Position numbers and translations under genes: made by a program
The notes under the pieces: generated by a model
Database searches by the model: none
What the model was told of the DNA's origin: nothing
The model's input: only the letters and a program-made list of their open reading frames with translations
Part shown: piece after piece, positions 23,729-34,622 of the stretch
Numbering within the stretch: the stretch's first letter is position 1
Layout: every line of letters starts with the position of its first letter
Assembly: GCA_041659285.1 (NCBI GenBank)
Contig: JBAZYO010000001.1
Location: 434,001-498,000 of the forward strand
From: Vicinamibacterales bacterium
Lineage (GTDB): Bacteria; Acidobacteriota; Vicinamibacteria; Vicinamibacterales; UBA2999
Reading direction: 5' to 3'
Length of the DNA: 64,000 bases

Positions 23729-25443
23729 TCTGCGGCCCGGAAGTCTTCCAGTCGCAACTCCACGTACTTCTCGCCGCGGAACTCGTTCTCTTCCACGGTG
23801 TAGGCGATCTCGACGCCGCTCTTCTGCGCGGTGAGGTTGGGCTCCCGCTCGGCGGCATTCCACTGGATGGCGCGGAGCACGCGGCTGTCCTGCTTCACGC
23901 TCATCTTCAGGTGGCGGTCCTTGAGGATGCGCGGCCCGTCGACGACTGACACCGGGCCGGTGTGGAAGCGCGGCTTCGGGTTGCTGGGACCGAACGGCGC
24001 CAGCGCCGCGAACTCGGCCACCACGCGATCGGTCAGCTCGTTCAACTTGAGCGGCCCGTCGAGCCAGAGGCGCGGCCGCAGGTCGTCGGGCCCGAGGCAG
24101 TTGTCGGCGTACGCGTTCACGGCGTGGCGGAATTCCTTGATCCGCGCCGCTTCGAGCTGCAGTCCGGCGGCCTGCTTGTGGCCACCGAATCGCCCGAGCA
24201 TGGGCGCGCAGGATTCAAGGGCGCCCAGCATGTCGAAGCCCGGGATGCTGCGGCAGGAGCCGTGCGCGACACCGTCTTCGATGGAGAGGACAATCGCCGG
24301 CCGGTAGAAGGCGTCCACCAGCTTCGAGGCGACAATGCCGATCACGCCGCGGTGCCAGCCCTCGCCCGCCACCACCAGCACGCCGCGCGAGCCGATGTCG
24401 GGGTCCGATTCCACGATCTTCTTCGCCTTGGCGAGGATGTCCTGATCCTCCTGCCGCCGGCGGGTGTTCTCGGACTCGAGCTGATCCGCCAGCGCCTTCG
24501 CCTCTTCCCCCATCGCGTCATCCGAGGCGAGGAGCAGGCGCGTGGCGATGTCGGGCGTGCTCATGCGGCCCGCGGCGTTGATGCGAGGCGCCACCATGAA
24601 GCCGATGTGGTAACTGTCGATGGTCTTACCGGTGAGGCCGGCGGCTTCGAACAGCGCGCGCAGGCCCACCTTGTGCGGGCCCTTGGTCAGCATCTGCAGG
24701 CCGAGCTTGGCGATCACGCGGTTCTCGCCGATCAGCGGCACCACGTCGGCCAGCGTGCCGATGGCGGCAATCTTGACGAAGGCCGGCAGCCACGCCGATT
24801 TGCCGGTGCGGTGGCACAGCGCCTGCACGAGCTTGAGCGCCACGCCGACGCCGGCGAGGTTCTTGTCGGGATAGCTGCAGTCGTGGCGCTTCGGGTTGAC
24901 CACGGCGAAGGCGTCGGGCAGCTCGCTGTCGGGTTCGTGGTGGTCGGTGATGATCAGGTCGACGCCGAGGTCGCGGGCCCGCCGCGCCGCGTCGGCACCG
25001 CGAATGCCGCAGTCTACCGACACGATCAGCTTGACGCCTTCGGCGTGCAGGCGATCGATGGTCGCGGGCTGCAGCCCGTAGCCGTCGGTCAGCCGTTCCG
25101 GAATGAAGTGGCCGACGTCGGCGCCGAGCAGTTCCAGCGCCCGCCGCAGGATGACCGTGGAGGTGATGCCGTCGACGTCGTAGTCTCCGTGGATCGCGAT
25201 GCGTTCCTTGGCGGCGATGGCGGCGAGCAGCCGGTCGGCCGCCTTGCCCACGTCGGTCAGCAGGAACGGGTCGAGCAACTGATCCAGCGACGGCTTCAGG
25301 AAGCGCGCGGCATCGTCCGGGTTGGTGAGCCCGCGAATGGCGAGCAGCCGCGCCGTGACCGGCGACACGCCGAGCACACGGGTCAGTTCAAGGGCCTGCG
25401 CGGCGTCGTGCGGCCGGGTATTCCAGATTGGGGGAACGGCCAC
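23689..25443 (-). CDS. recJ: Single-stranded-DNA-specific exonuclease RecJ
   Basis: 5'-3' ssDNA exonuclease of recombination and repair, DHH superfamily. The 584-residue protein has the metal motifs DYDVDG near residue 82 and TDHHEPD near 150. The DHHA1 domain includes GRFGGHKQAAGLQL, and a C-terminal OB fold follows. The last dozen residues (TKTATGTKTATD) are encoded by an iterated repeat and are unlikely to be part of the enzyme fold. It follows accA in the guaA-dnaE-accA-recJ series with only 2 bp between the genes. Confidence 0.95.
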   Translation of the reverse strand: MAVPPIWNTRPHDAAQALELTRVLGVSPVTARLLAIRGLTNPDDAARFLKPSLDQLLDPFLLTDVGKAADRLLAAIAAKERIAIHGDYDVDGITSTVILRRALELLGADVGHFIPERLTDGYGLQPATIDRLHAEGVKLIVSVDCGIRGADAARRARDLGVDLIITDHHEPDSELPDAFAVVNPKRHDCSYPDKNLAGVGVALKLVQALCHRTGKSAWLPAFVKIAAIGTLADVVPLIGENRVIAKLGLQMLTKGPHKVGLRALFEAAGLTGKTIDSYHIGFMVAPRINAAGRMSTPDIATRLLLASDDAMGEEAKALADQLESENTRRRQEDQDILAKAKKIVESDPDIGSRGVLVVAGEGWHRGVIGIVASKLVDAFYRPAIVLSIEDGVAHGSCRSIPGFDMLGALESCAPMLGRFGGHKQAAGLQLEAARIKEFRHAVNAYADNCLGPDDLRPRLWLDGPLKLNELTDRVVAEFAALAPFGPSNPKPRFHTGPVSVVDGPRILKDRHLKMSVKQDSRVLRAIQWNAAEREPNLTAQKSGVEIAYTVEENEFRGEKYVELRLEDFRAAETKTATGTKTATD

Positions 25444-25445
25444 GC

Positions 25446-26402
25446 TTACGCTTCGACGATGCCGACGGAACCCATCTTGCGGAACTTCGCGTAGCGCTGG
25501 TCGAGCCGCTCCTGCACGCCGAGCGCCGAGACCTCGGCCAACGATCGCTGCAGCGCCACGTCGAGCAGCGCCGCGGCCTGGTTGGGGTTGGTGTGGGCGC
25601 CGCCGACCGGTTCCAGCACGATTTCGTCGATGACCTCGAGCCGCAGCAAGTCGGGCGCCGTGATCTTGAGGGCCTCGGCGGCTTCCACCTTCTTGGCCGA
25701 GTCGCGCCAGAGAATGGCGGCGCAGCCTTCGGGCGGGATCACGCTGTAGATGGCGAACTCGTGCATCAGGATGCGGTCGCCGACGGCCAGGCCCAGGGCG
25801 CCGCCGCTGCCGCCTTCACCGTGCACGATCACGATCACCGGCACTTCGAGCATCGCCATCTCGCGCAGGTTCATGGCAATGGCCTCGGCGACGCCGCGCT
25901 CCTCGGATTCAATGCCCGGGTAGGCCGCCGGAGTGTCAACAAACGAGATGATCGGCCGGCCGAACTTCTGCGCCATTTCCATGGTCCGCAGCGCCTTGCG
26001 ATAGCCATCCGGCCGCGCGTAGCCGAAGTTCCGGTAGATTTTCTGCTTGGTGTCGCTGCCCTTCTGGTGGCCGACAATGAGCACCGGCTCGCCCTTGTAG
26101 AAGGCGGTGCCGGTGACAATGGCGTGGTCGTCGGCGAACTTGCGGTCGCCGTGCAGCTCGACGAAGTCGGTGAACAGGCGCTCGACGTAGTCGAGCGTGG
26201 TGGGCCGGCCCGGGTGCCGCGCCACCTGGACCCGCTGCCAGGGCGTCAGGTTCTTGTAGAGCTCGCCGCGAATGGCGTCGACGCGTTTCTCGAGGCGCGC
26301 GATCTCGCGGTCGCGGTCGTCGCTCACGGCGAGCGTTGACAGCGCCTCGATCTCTTTCAGCAGGACGGCAATCGGTTCTTCGAATTCGAGCAGGTCGGGC
26401 AT
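25446..26402 (-). CDS. accA: Acetyl-CoA carboxylase carboxyltransferase subunit alpha
   Basis: Alpha half of the carboxyltransferase that makes malonyl-CoA for fatty-acid synthesis. The 318-residue protein starts LEFEEPIAVLLKEIEALSTL (helical N-terminus). It carries family motifs HPGRPTTLDYVERLFTDFVE, FGYARPDGYRKALRTME, the oxyanion-hole region GEGGSGGALGLAVGDRILM and YSVIPPEGCAAILWRD. Length matches bacterial AccA. accD is not in the window. It is 4 bp downstream of dnaE. Confidence 0.96.
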   Translation of the reverse strand: MPDLLEFEEPIAVLLKEIEALSTLAVSDDRDREIARLEKRVDAIRGELYKNLTPWQRVQVARHPGRPTTLDYVERLFTDFVELHGDRKFADDHAIVTGTAFYKGEPVLIVGHQKGSDTKQKIYRNFGYARPDGYRKALRTMEMAQKFGRPIISFVDTPAAYPGIESEERGVAEAIAMNLREMAMLEVPVIVIVHGEGGSGGALGLAVGDRILMHEFAIYSVIPPEGCAAILWRDSAKKVEAAEALKITAPDLLRLEVIDEIVLEPVGGAHTNPNQAAALLDVALQRSLAEVSALGVQERLDQRYAKFRKMGSVGIVEA

Positions 26403-26406
26403 GGTG

Positions 26407-29400
26407 TCAGGAATACACGGTCACTGAGCCTGGGCCGCAGATACGTTCGACGTCTGCGACAAACTGTTCCGACGTGCGCACGCGAATGGACTGCGTGACC
26501 TCGGCGCGGACGATGACGTGCCGCGCGCCGCCGTTCAGTTCCACTTCGACCGCCACCGGGCGGTCGCCGCGGTGCTTGGCCATCAGCTCCCACAGCGCTT
26601 CAATCGTCTCACGCGGGCAGGTGGCCTTCAACCGGATCCTGACCCCGCGCGACAGCCGCTCCTTGAGCAGGGCCAGGGGCAGGATGTCGGTGCACTGGAA
26701 GCGGGAGTTCTCCTCGTCGCGCTCGAACTTGCCGCGCACGAGCAGCAGCGCGCCGTTCTCGATCAACTGGCGGTGCTTGCCGTACATCTCTGGGAACACG
26801 ACCACTTCGACGGCGCCCTGGTGATCTTCCAGGGTGAACACGCACATCGGGTCGCCCTTCTTGGTCTTCAGGCCGCGGAAGCCCCCGACGATGCCACCCA
26901 CATACACATCGTCGATGACCAGGCGTCCCGGCGCGCCATCGACGCCCTCGGGAATGTCGCTCAGGGTGAGGTCGCCCACGGTCTTGGCGCCGAAGGCGCG
27001 GAGGTCGTCGGCGTGGCGATCGATCGGGTGGCCGCTGAGGTAGAGGCCCAGGGCCTCCTTCTCGTGCGCCAGCAACTCCATTTCGGTCCAGGGTGGCGCG
27101 TCCGGCAGCCGGATGATGGAGAGGCCGCCCTCTTCCCCGCCGCCAAACAAGTCGGCCTGGCCCTGTTCCTTGTCCCGCTGGGTGCGGTTGCCGTGCTCGA
27201 TGGCGCTGTCGACCGCGCCGAACAGCTTGGCGCGGCCGGCCACGAGCGGCACGCCCTGCGGGATCAGGCTGTCGCACGCTCCTGAGCGGACCAGCGCTTC
27301 GAGCACCTTCTTGTTGACGAGGCGCAGGTCGAGCTCTTCGCACAGCTGATGGACCGAGGTGATGCGCCCGGTGCGCTCGCGGACCTCGATCAGGCTGCGG
27401 ATGGCGCCTTCGCCGAGGCCCTTGATGGCCGTCAACCCGAAGCGCACGCCCTCGGGGACCACCGTGAAGTGCAGCTGGCTCTCGTTGATGTCGGGCGGCA
27501 GCACCTGGATGCCGCGCTCGCGCGATTCGCTGATGTAGACGGCGAGTTTCTCGGTGTTCGCGGCTTCGATGGTCAGCAGCGCCGCGGCGAAGTGCTTCGG
27601 GAAGTTCGCCTTGAGGTACGCCGTCTGGTAGGCCAGGAACGCGTAGGCGGTGGAGTGCGACTTGTTGAAGCCGTAGCCCGCGAAGAACTCCATCAGCTCG
27701 AAGATCTTGCTGGCCTTCTTCTCGTTGACGTTCTTGGCCAGCGCGCCGCTCATGAAGGCCTCGCGCTGCTTGGCCATGACCTTGGGGTCTTTCTTGCCCA
27801 TGGCCTTGCGGAGCACGTCGGACTGGCCCATGGTGAACCCGGCGACCACCGAGGCCATGCGCATGACCTGTTCCTGGTAGGCGATGACGCCGTAGGTGTC
27901 GGCGAGGATCGGCTCGAGGGACGGCAGGTCGTATTTCACCTGGCTGCGGCCGGCCTTGCGGTTGATGTAGTCGTCCACCATGCCGCCCTTGAGCGGGCCG
28001 GGCCGGTAGAGGGCGTTCATCGCGATCAGGTCTTCGAGCCGCTGCGGCTTGGCCCGGCGCAGGATCTCGCGCATGCCCGAGCTTTCGAACTGGAAGATGC
28101 CGTAGGTCTGGCCGTCCACGAACAGCTGATAGGTCCGGGCGTCGTCGAGCGGGATGTTGTCGATGTCGAGCACGGTCCCTTCCGTGCGCTTGATCTCCGA
28201 CAACGCGTCCTGGATCAGCGTCAGCGTGCTCAGGCCCAGGAAGTCCATCTTCAGGAGGCCGACGCGCTCGACTTCCTTCATCGCCCACTGGGTCGTGATT
28301 TCGTCGCGGTTGCTCTTGTAGAGCGGCGCGTAGTCGGTGATCGGCCCGGGCGCGATCACCACGCCGGCGGCGTGGACGCCGGCGTTCCTGGACACGCCCT
28401 CGAGCCGCTTCCCCATCTCGAGCAGGTCGTTGACGCGCGAGTCGTTCTTCGCCATGTCGCGAAGCACTGGGTTCTCAGCCAGTGCCTTCTCCAGCGTCAT
28501 GTCGAGCGCCGGCGGAATCTGCTTGGCAATGCGATCGACGTCCGCGTACGGCATGTCCATCACGCGGCCGACGTCGCGGATGACCGCCTTCGCCTTCATG
28601 GTGCCGAAGGTGATGATCTGCGAGACGTTCTCGCGGCCGTACTTCGCCGTGACGTACTCGATCACTTCCCCACGGCGGCGCTCGCAGAAGTCAACGTCGA
28701 TATCGGGCAGCGACACGCGCTCGGGGTTCAGGAAGCGCTCGAAAATCAGGTCGTAGTGGAGGGGATCGACGTCGGTGATGCGCAGCGCCCACGCCACCAG
28801 GCTGCCGGCGGCGGAGCCGCGGCCCGGCCCGACCGGGATGCCGTGGTCGCGCGCGTAGCGGATGAAATCCCACACGATCATGAAGTACCCGGGGTACTCC
28901 ATCTTCTTGATCATGGCGATCTCATAGACCAGCCGCTCGTCGTATTCCGCGATGGTGTGCCGAAGCTGGTCCTTCTCGTCCAGCTGCCGGAGCCGCTCGA
29001 GCCGCTGTTGGTAGCCCTCGCGCACCACGTGCTCGAAGTAGTCGTCCAGCGTGTAGCCTTCGGGCACCGCGAACTTCGGCAGGTGGTTCTGGCCCTGCGG
29101 AATGGTCACGTTGCAGCGCTCGGCGATGAGCAGCGTGTTCTTCATCGCCTCCGGATAGTCGCCGAACACCTCGGCCATCTGCGCCGCGGTCTTCAGGAAG
29201 AACTGGTCGCCGTGATACTTCAGGCGATTGACGTCGTTCACCGACTTGCCGGTGCCGATGCACAGCAGGATGTCGTGCGGCTTGTGGTCGCCGTGGCGCA
29301 GGTAGTGCACGTCGTTGGTGACCACCAGCGGCATGTCGAGGTCGCGAGCGATCGGGATCAGGCCGTTGTTGACGATGCGCTGTTCCTCGATGCCCTGGAA

Positions 29401-29928
29401 CTGCATCTCGAGGAAGAAGTTGCCCTTCCCCAGGATGTCGCGGTACTGCGCCGCCGCGGCCAGCGCCTTTCCGGCCTGCTCGGCGCGAATCCCGCTGGCG
29501 ACCTCGCCCTTGAGGCAGCTGCTCAGGCCGATCAGCCCTTCGGCATGCTGCGCCAGGATCTCCTTGTCGATGCGCGGCTTGTAGTAGAAACCCTCGGTGT
29601 AGCCGGACGACACCAGCTTGATCAGGTTCTTGAAACCGATCTCGTTCTCGGCCAGCAGCACCAGGTGGTTCGCGGTCTCACCCGGCGTGCCGCTCTTGTC
29701 GCGGCGATCGCCGGGCGCGACGTAGACCTCGCAGCCGAGGATCGGGTTGATGCCGCGCTTGCGGGCGGCGTCGTGAAAGACCACCGACGAGAACATGTTG
29801 CCGTGCTCGGTCACCGCCAGCGCCGGCATCTTCAGCCGCTGGGCCTCGTCGAGCAGCTCGTCGATCCGGCACGCACCGTCGAGCAGCGAGAACTCGGTGT
29901 GCAAGTGGAGGTGGACGAAGTCTTTCAT
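26407..29928 (-). CDS. dnaE: DNA polymerase III alpha subunit (DnaE)
   Basis: Replicative DNA polymerase, 1173 residues. Domains in order: PHP domain from residue 5 (HLHLHTEFSLLDG, DVHYLR), then the palm with catalytic aspartates in LPDIDVDFCERRRGEVI near residue 410. Thumb and fingers follow (AGVHAAGVVIAPGPI, AYQEQVMRMASVVAGFTMGQSD, FNKSHSTAYAFLAYQTAYLK), then tandem HhH, an OB fold (VYVGGIVGGFRGLKTKKGDP) and a C-terminal tau-binding tail. DnaE1-type by length and domain order. It sits 13 bp after guaA. Confidence 0.97.
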   Translation of the reverse strand: MKDFVHLHLHTEFSLLDGACRIDELLDEAQRLKMPALAVTEHGNMFSSVVFHDAARKRGINPILGCEVYVAPGDRRDKSGTPGETANHLVLLAENEIGFKNLIKLVSSGYTEGFYYKPRIDKEILAQHAEGLIGLSSCLKGEVASGIRAEQAGKALAAAAQYRDILGKGNFFLEMQFQGIEEQRIVNNGLIPIARDLDMPLVVTNDVHYLRHGDHKPHDILLCIGTGKSVNDVNRLKYHGDQFFLKTAAQMAEVFGDYPEAMKNTLLIAERCNVTIPQGQNHLPKFAVPEGYTLDDYFEHVVREGYQQRLERLRQLDEKDQLRHTIAEYDERLVYEIAMIKKMEYPGYFMIVWDFIRYARDHGIPVGPGRGSAAGSLVAWALRITDVDPLHYDLIFERFLNPERVSLPDIDVDFCERRRGEVIEYVTAKYGRENVSQIITFGTMKAKAVIRDVGRVMDMPYADVDRIAKQIPPALDMTLEKALAENPVLRDMAKNDSRVNDLLEMGKRLEGVSRNAGVHAAGVVIAPGPITDYAPLYKSNRDEITTQWAMKEVERVGLLKMDFLGLSTLTLIQDALSEIKRTEGTVLDIDNIPLDDARTYQLFVDGQTYGIFQFESSGMREILRRAKPQRLEDLIAMNALYRPGPLKGGMVDDYINRKAGRSQVKYDLPSLEPILADTYGVIAYQEQVMRMASVVAGFTMGQSDVLRKAMGKKDPKVMAKQREAFMSGALAKNVNEKKASKIFELMEFFAGYGFNKSHSTAYAFLAYQTAYLKANFPKHFAAALLTIEAANTEKLAVYISESRERGIQVLPPDINESQLHFTVVPEGVRFGLTAIKGLGEGAIRSLIEVRERTGRITSVHQLCEELDLRLVNKKVLEALVRSGACDSLIPQGVPLVAGRAKLFGAVDSAIEHGNRTQRDKEQGQADLFGGGEEGGLSIIRLPDAPPWTEMELLAHEKEALGLYLSGHPIDRHADDLRAFGAKTVGDLTLSDIPEGVDGAPGRLVIDDVYVGGIVGGFRGLKTKKGDPMCVFTLEDHQGAVEVVVFPEMYGKHRQLIENGALLLVRGKFERDEENSRFQCTDILPLALLKERLSRGVRIRLKATCPRETIEALWELMAKHRGDRPVAVEVELNGGARHVIVRAEVTQSIRVRTSEQFVADVERICGPGSVTVYS

Positions 29929-29941
29929 GGCCGCCCGTGCC

Positions 29942-31480
<1,539 letters not shown>

Positions 31481-31507
31481 GAAATCTCGAATGAGGGGTA
31501 CGCCACT

Positions 31508-31513
31508 ATTATA
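31508..31513 (-). promoter_or_regulatory. Candidate guaA -10 box
   Basis: A perfect TATAAT on the minus strand lies about 28 nt upstream of the guaA GTG, in the 39-bp gap to the divergent propeller gene. The matching -35 is not convincing, so only the -10 is claimed. Confidence 0.4.
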
Positions 31514-31519
31514 GGGCTG

Positions 31520-32602
31520 ATGGGCCTCCTGGTCGCGGCGGTGATCGTGATTCTGCAGGCGGTGGCCGCCACCGTCGCGCCGCTCGACCCGCGCTGGGCA
31601 ATTCCTTTCGACTCGCCGCCGGCCGCCGCCGCTGGTTTCGACGCCACGACGGCCTACGTGCCGCTCAAAGGCGGGCAATTGGTGGCGGTCGATCTCGATC
31701 GCGGCACGGTGCGCTGGCGCCTGGACGTGGCCACACCGTTCACGCCCGCCACCGGCGATGGGCTGGTGTTCACCAACACCGAGTCATCGATTGAGGCGCG
31801 CGACGCGCAAACCGGGGCGACGCGGTGGCGGACTCCCCTGCCCGGCGGCGCCGCCGTTCCTCTCTATTGGGACACCGGGTGGCTGCTCGCCTCCACGCCA
31901 AACGGCGATCTCGCCGCCTTTCGGGCATCCGACGGAAACCTGGTGTGGCGCCAGCCGCTGGGGTCGCCCTTGGCCGCCGCGCCGGTTCCCGCGCTCGATC
32001 GCCTCTACCTGCCGCTGGCCGACAACCGGCTGGTCGCCGTCCTGCTCGCCACCGGCGAGACCGCCTGGAGCCGCACGCTGGCCAGCCGCATCACCGGCCT
32101 GCTCGCGCTCGACGACCAGCTGGTACTCGGCACCACCGGGCACGACGTGGTGAGCGTGCGCCTGGCGGACGGCCGGGAGCGCTGGACGTGGCACGTGGGC
32201 GGCGACGTGTCGGGGCTGCCCTCCGCGGACCAGAAGCGCATCTACTTCGCGTCGCGCGACAACGTGCTGCGGGCCGTGGATCGCAAGAGCGGCAACCTGC
32301 GCTGGAAGGCATCGCTCCCGTCACGGCCGGCCGGCGGGCCGCTGCCGCTGCCCAATATGGTCCTGATGCCGCTGGTGTCGTCAGAGATCGCGGGGCTCGA
32401 TCTGGAGACCGGCAAGCCCACCGTCACCGTGAAGGCCGCCGGCGAGATTGGGCCGCAGCCGTTCTTCCGGCCTGGGGCGCGAGCCACGGCCGTGCGGTTG
32501 GTGACGGTCAGCCGCGATGGTCAGCTGCAGGGGTTTGCGCAGCGGTTCGAGCCCGTTCCGGGTCTCATTGACGTGCTCCCGGGCGTGCCGGCCGTGCCTT
32601 AG
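31520..32602 (+). CDS. PQQ-type beta-propeller protein (BamB-like)
   Basis: About 360 residues from the ATG at 31520 (MGLLVAAVIVILQAVAA), chosen because it opens a signal/anchor helix and an AGGG lies just upstream; the frame is open 51 bp further. The rest is a PQQ-repeat propeller: GGQLVAVDLDRGTVRWRLDV, SSIEARDAQTGATRWRTPLP, GDLAAFRASDGNLVWRQPL, DNRLVAVLLATGETAWSRTL, NVLRAVDRKSGNLRWKASL. This matches BamB-like or generic outer-wall-binding propellers; without other bam genes the exact role is open. Its stop codon begins the dispersed CAGATT repeat. Confidence 0.82.
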   Translation: MGLLVAAVIVILQAVAATVAPLDPRWAIPFDSPPAAAAGFDATTAYVPLKGGQLVAVDLDRGTVRWRLDVATPFTPATGDGLVFTNTESSIEARDAQTGATRWRTPLPGGAAVPLYWDTGWLLASTPNGDLAAFRASDGNLVWRQPLGSPLAAAPVPALDRLYLPLADNRLVAVLLATGETAWSRTLASRITGLLALDDQLVLGTTGHDVVSVRLADGRERWTWHVGGDVSGLPSADQKRIYFASRDNVLRAVDRKSGNLRWKASLPSRPAGGPLPLPNMVLMPLVSSEIAGLDLETGKPTVTVKAAGEIGPQPFFRPGARATAVRLVTVSRDGQLQGFAQRFEPVPGLIDVLPGVPAVP

Positions 32603-32655
32603 CCACTGATTAAAGGAATACAGCCGCAGATTAGACACAGATTCGGCACAGATTC
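32600..32655 (+). repeat. CAGATT-family iterated repeat after the propeller gene
   Basis: From the stop codon onward: TAGCCACTGATTAAAGG, a CAGCC segment, then 11-bp units GCAGATTAGAC (32626-32636), ACAGATTCGGC (32637-32647) and ACAGATTC. It is oriented with the upstream gene. Downstream, 32656-32818 shows no gene or other structure that I can support. Confidence 0.72.
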
Positions 32656-32818
32656 TTCGACCCCTTTCACGCCCCCGCATTTCGCGACGGCCAACGCCTC
32701 CGCTCCGGCCGCGGCGCGCGTCCTCATCACATCGCGTCCCGCCGGTTGCAGGCTGAGTCAGGCCCCTCGACCAGCCACCGTCTTTTACCCGGGACCAAAC
32801 GCGACGGTCGCCTGCACC

Positions 32819-33572
32819 TCAGGGCGAGGCCCTCCTGGCACGCTCTACGACTTCCCGGATGGCTTCGACGACTTTTGCAGGCTGATCCACCGCGACGAAG
32901 TGGCCGCTGTTTTCAGCGATCACCTGCCGGCCGATGGTCGACTCTCCCGCCAACTCGCGGTGGAGCTCGACCCACGTCGAGTAGAGCACGGCCTCTTCAC
33001 CCTGAGGCGGCGTCTCTTCTCGCCGCGTCAGGACGATGAGTGGCAGATTGCGCAGCGGCGTCTTCCTCGCAGCCACCCTTGCCTGCCGCATCTGGGCGAA
33101 GCTCTCCTCAACGGCTGCTGTCTCGGCGAAGATCGCATCGACGGCGTTGGTCCTGTAGCCGATGGCGGTTGCTGCCGGCTGACCGTCGGGTGGCAACACG
33201 TTCATTCCTGCGACGTCGACCGGCATTCCGGCCAGACGCATGATCCCCAACCGCGAAGCAAGCTGGAACAGGCGCAGAGGCATCGCGTTGGGCTTTGCTG
33301 ATGGGGACCGGATGAACTGGTCCTCATGGGCGGGATCAACCAGCACGATGCCAGCCACTTCCTCAGGGTAGCGATACGCGTACAGGCGGACGTTGCACCC
33401 TCCAAGCGAGGCTCCCACGAGCACGTGGCGTTGGCACCTGTGCGTTTCGAAGAAGTTCGTGGAGCTCGGCCACCATCCGCCCGCTGTTTCGGGGCCGCGG
33501 GCCGGCATCGCTCCAACCGTACCCCGCGCGGTCGTAGGCGAGCGTTTGCGCGAACTCCGCCACTGCCGCCGC
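32819..33572 (-). pseudogene. Alpha/beta-hydrolase, frameshifted and 5' truncated
   Basis: The downstream frame encodes a good hydrolase core: HVLVGASLGGCNVRLYAYRY (nucleophile Ser in GASLGG), VAGIVLVDPAHEDQF, and a C-terminal NSGHFVAVDQP with the catalytic histidine. The expected upstream part (AEFAQTLAYDRAGYGWSDAG, ELHELLRNAQVPTP) lies in a different frame, joined near 33443 by a one-base insertion or two-base deletion. Homologous sequence stops near 33572 where the IS3 transposase fragment begins, so the signal peptide/N-terminus is missing. It is almost certainly non-functional. Confidence 0.85.
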
Positions 33573-33574
33573 TC

Positions 33575-33963
33575 AGCCGACCATTCGTCGCGAGCTGGTG
33601 CTCGATGCCGTGTTGTCGGCCGTGCGTCGACGGCGGCCCCGCGGCACGCTGATCCACTCCGATCAGGGCACCCAGTTTGGTAGCGATGCGTGGCGTCGAT
33701 TCTGCCGTTCAAATCATCTCGAACCGAGTATGAGCCGGAAGGGCAATTGCTGGGACAATGCCGTCGCCGAGTCGTTCTTTAGCAGCTTGAAGAAAGAGCG
33801 AATCAAAAAACAGATCTACAAGAACCGCGAACTCGCGATCGCGGACGTGGCCGACTACATCGATACGTTCTACACTCGCACCAGGCGTCATAGCCATCTC
33901 GGAGGGGTCAGCCCCGAGCAGTTCGAAGCGGCTCATAAGATGCGCCGGCAACGTCTCCACTGA
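33575..33963 (+). mobile_element. IS3-family transposase (OrfB) C-terminal remnant
   Basis: About 130 residues of an rve/DDE integrase domain: RRELVLDAVLSAVRRRRPRG, LIHSDQGTQFGS (second catalytic Asp), LEPSMSRKGNCWDNAVAESF (catalytic Glu), then HSHLGGVSPEQFE at the C-terminus. The N-terminal HTH and the first catalytic Asp are absent; the fragment begins abruptly against the hydrolase pseudogene. Codon use (AAAAAACAG, TACAAGAACC) is less GC-rich than its neighbours. It cannot transpose on its own. No clear terminal inverted repeat was found. Confidence 0.88.
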
Positions 33964-34009
33964 ATCCTGGGAACTCCACCGCGAGCGGCGGCGCCGGTCA
34001 CGCGAAGGA

Positions 34010-34053
34010 GTCTAAACCATCGGCCGCTCGTCGGCTGCAGCGGCTTGTTAGGC
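34010..34053 (+). other. Degenerate attC (or attI-like) recombination site, left edge of cassette array
   Basis: A perfect integron core site GTTAGGC (R') lies at 34047-34053, with a poor partner GTCTAAA at 34010-34016. Between them GCCGCT (34023-34028) pairs with AGCGGC (34039-34044). At 44 bp it is shorter than usual attC sites, so it may be a degraded attC or an attI-like single site. Its G-TTAGGC crossover point starts the toxin-antitoxin cassette. Confidence 0.5.
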
Positions 34054-34079
34054 GGCGCTTCGAGTGCTAGGCTGGCCCC

Positions 34080-34304
34080 ATGACGATTAAGGCCCGAGTC
34101 CACGACGGGCGTTTGATAGTCGATGAGCCAACGAGCCTGCCGGAGGGCACCGAGGTGCAGTTACTCCCCCTCGACCCTGGCGACTGGCTCGACGATGCCG
34201 ACCGCGCTGCTTTACACGAAGCCCTTGCGCAGTCAGAGGCCGATGTAAGGGCAGGCCGGTTGCTCGATGCCTCGGATGTCTTGAAGAGGCTCCGGCCGCG
34301 GTGA
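34080..34304 (+). CDS. Antitoxin of ParE/RelE-type toxin-antitoxin system
   Basis: A 74-residue protein starting MTIKARVHDGRLIVDEPTSL, which matches the short beta-barrel N-terminus of DUF104/AF2212-type antitoxins (binding of operator DNA expected). A helical toxin-binding tail follows (DDADRAALHEALAQSEADVR, LLDASDVLKRLRPR). Its TGA stop overlaps the toxin GTG (GTGA), so expression is coupled. It is the first gene of the putative integron cassette. Family placement is from pattern; toxin inhibition is inferred from the pairing. Confidence 0.8.
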   Translation: MTIKARVHDGRLIVDEPTSLPEGTEVQLLPLDPGDWLDDADRAALHEALAQSEADVRAGRLLDASDVLKRLRPR

Positions 34305-34606
34305 AGGACCGCCGCGTTCGCTTCACGGCGACCGCCGGCCAACATCTGGACCTCGAGCGCACCTGGTGGCTCGAAAATCGCGATCATCAGGAACTATTCG
34401 CCACCGAACTCGAATCTGCGGTGAAGATTCTTGCGCTCTTGCCTGGGGCTGGCACCCCGTACCTTCGGACCGGACTCCTTGGACTGAGGCGGCTCTACTT
34501 GCGTAAGATTGCCTGCCACATCTACTACACGTTCAATGACGATGAAGTAATTGTCCGCGCCCTCTGGGGCGCCCGCCGCGAGCGTGGTCCGATGATCGAA
34601 GAATAG
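34301..34606 (+). CDS. ParE/RelE-superfamily toxin
   Basis: A 101-residue toxin of the RelE/ParE fold: VRFTATAGQHLDLERTWWLE (N-terminal helices), FATELESAVKILALLPGAGT, LRRLYLRKIACHIYYTFNDD (core strands), then EVIVRALWGARRERGP with the C-terminal basic residues typical of the active surface. Whether it cleaves mRNA or poisons gyrase cannot be told. It starts at GTG inside the antitoxin stop. attC follows 17 bp after the stop. Confidence 0.88.
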   Translation: MKDRRVRFTATAGQHLDLERTWWLENRDHQELFATELESAVKILALLPGAGTPYLRTGLLGLRRLYLRKIACHIYYTFNDDEVIVRALWGARRERGPMIEE

Positions 34607-34622
34607 GCCTTCGTTGTCGCCC

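Noticed and set aside
32656..32818. A gene between the PQQ propeller and the hydrolase remnant
   Set aside because: Open frames here have no ribosome site, no family signature and atypical composition.
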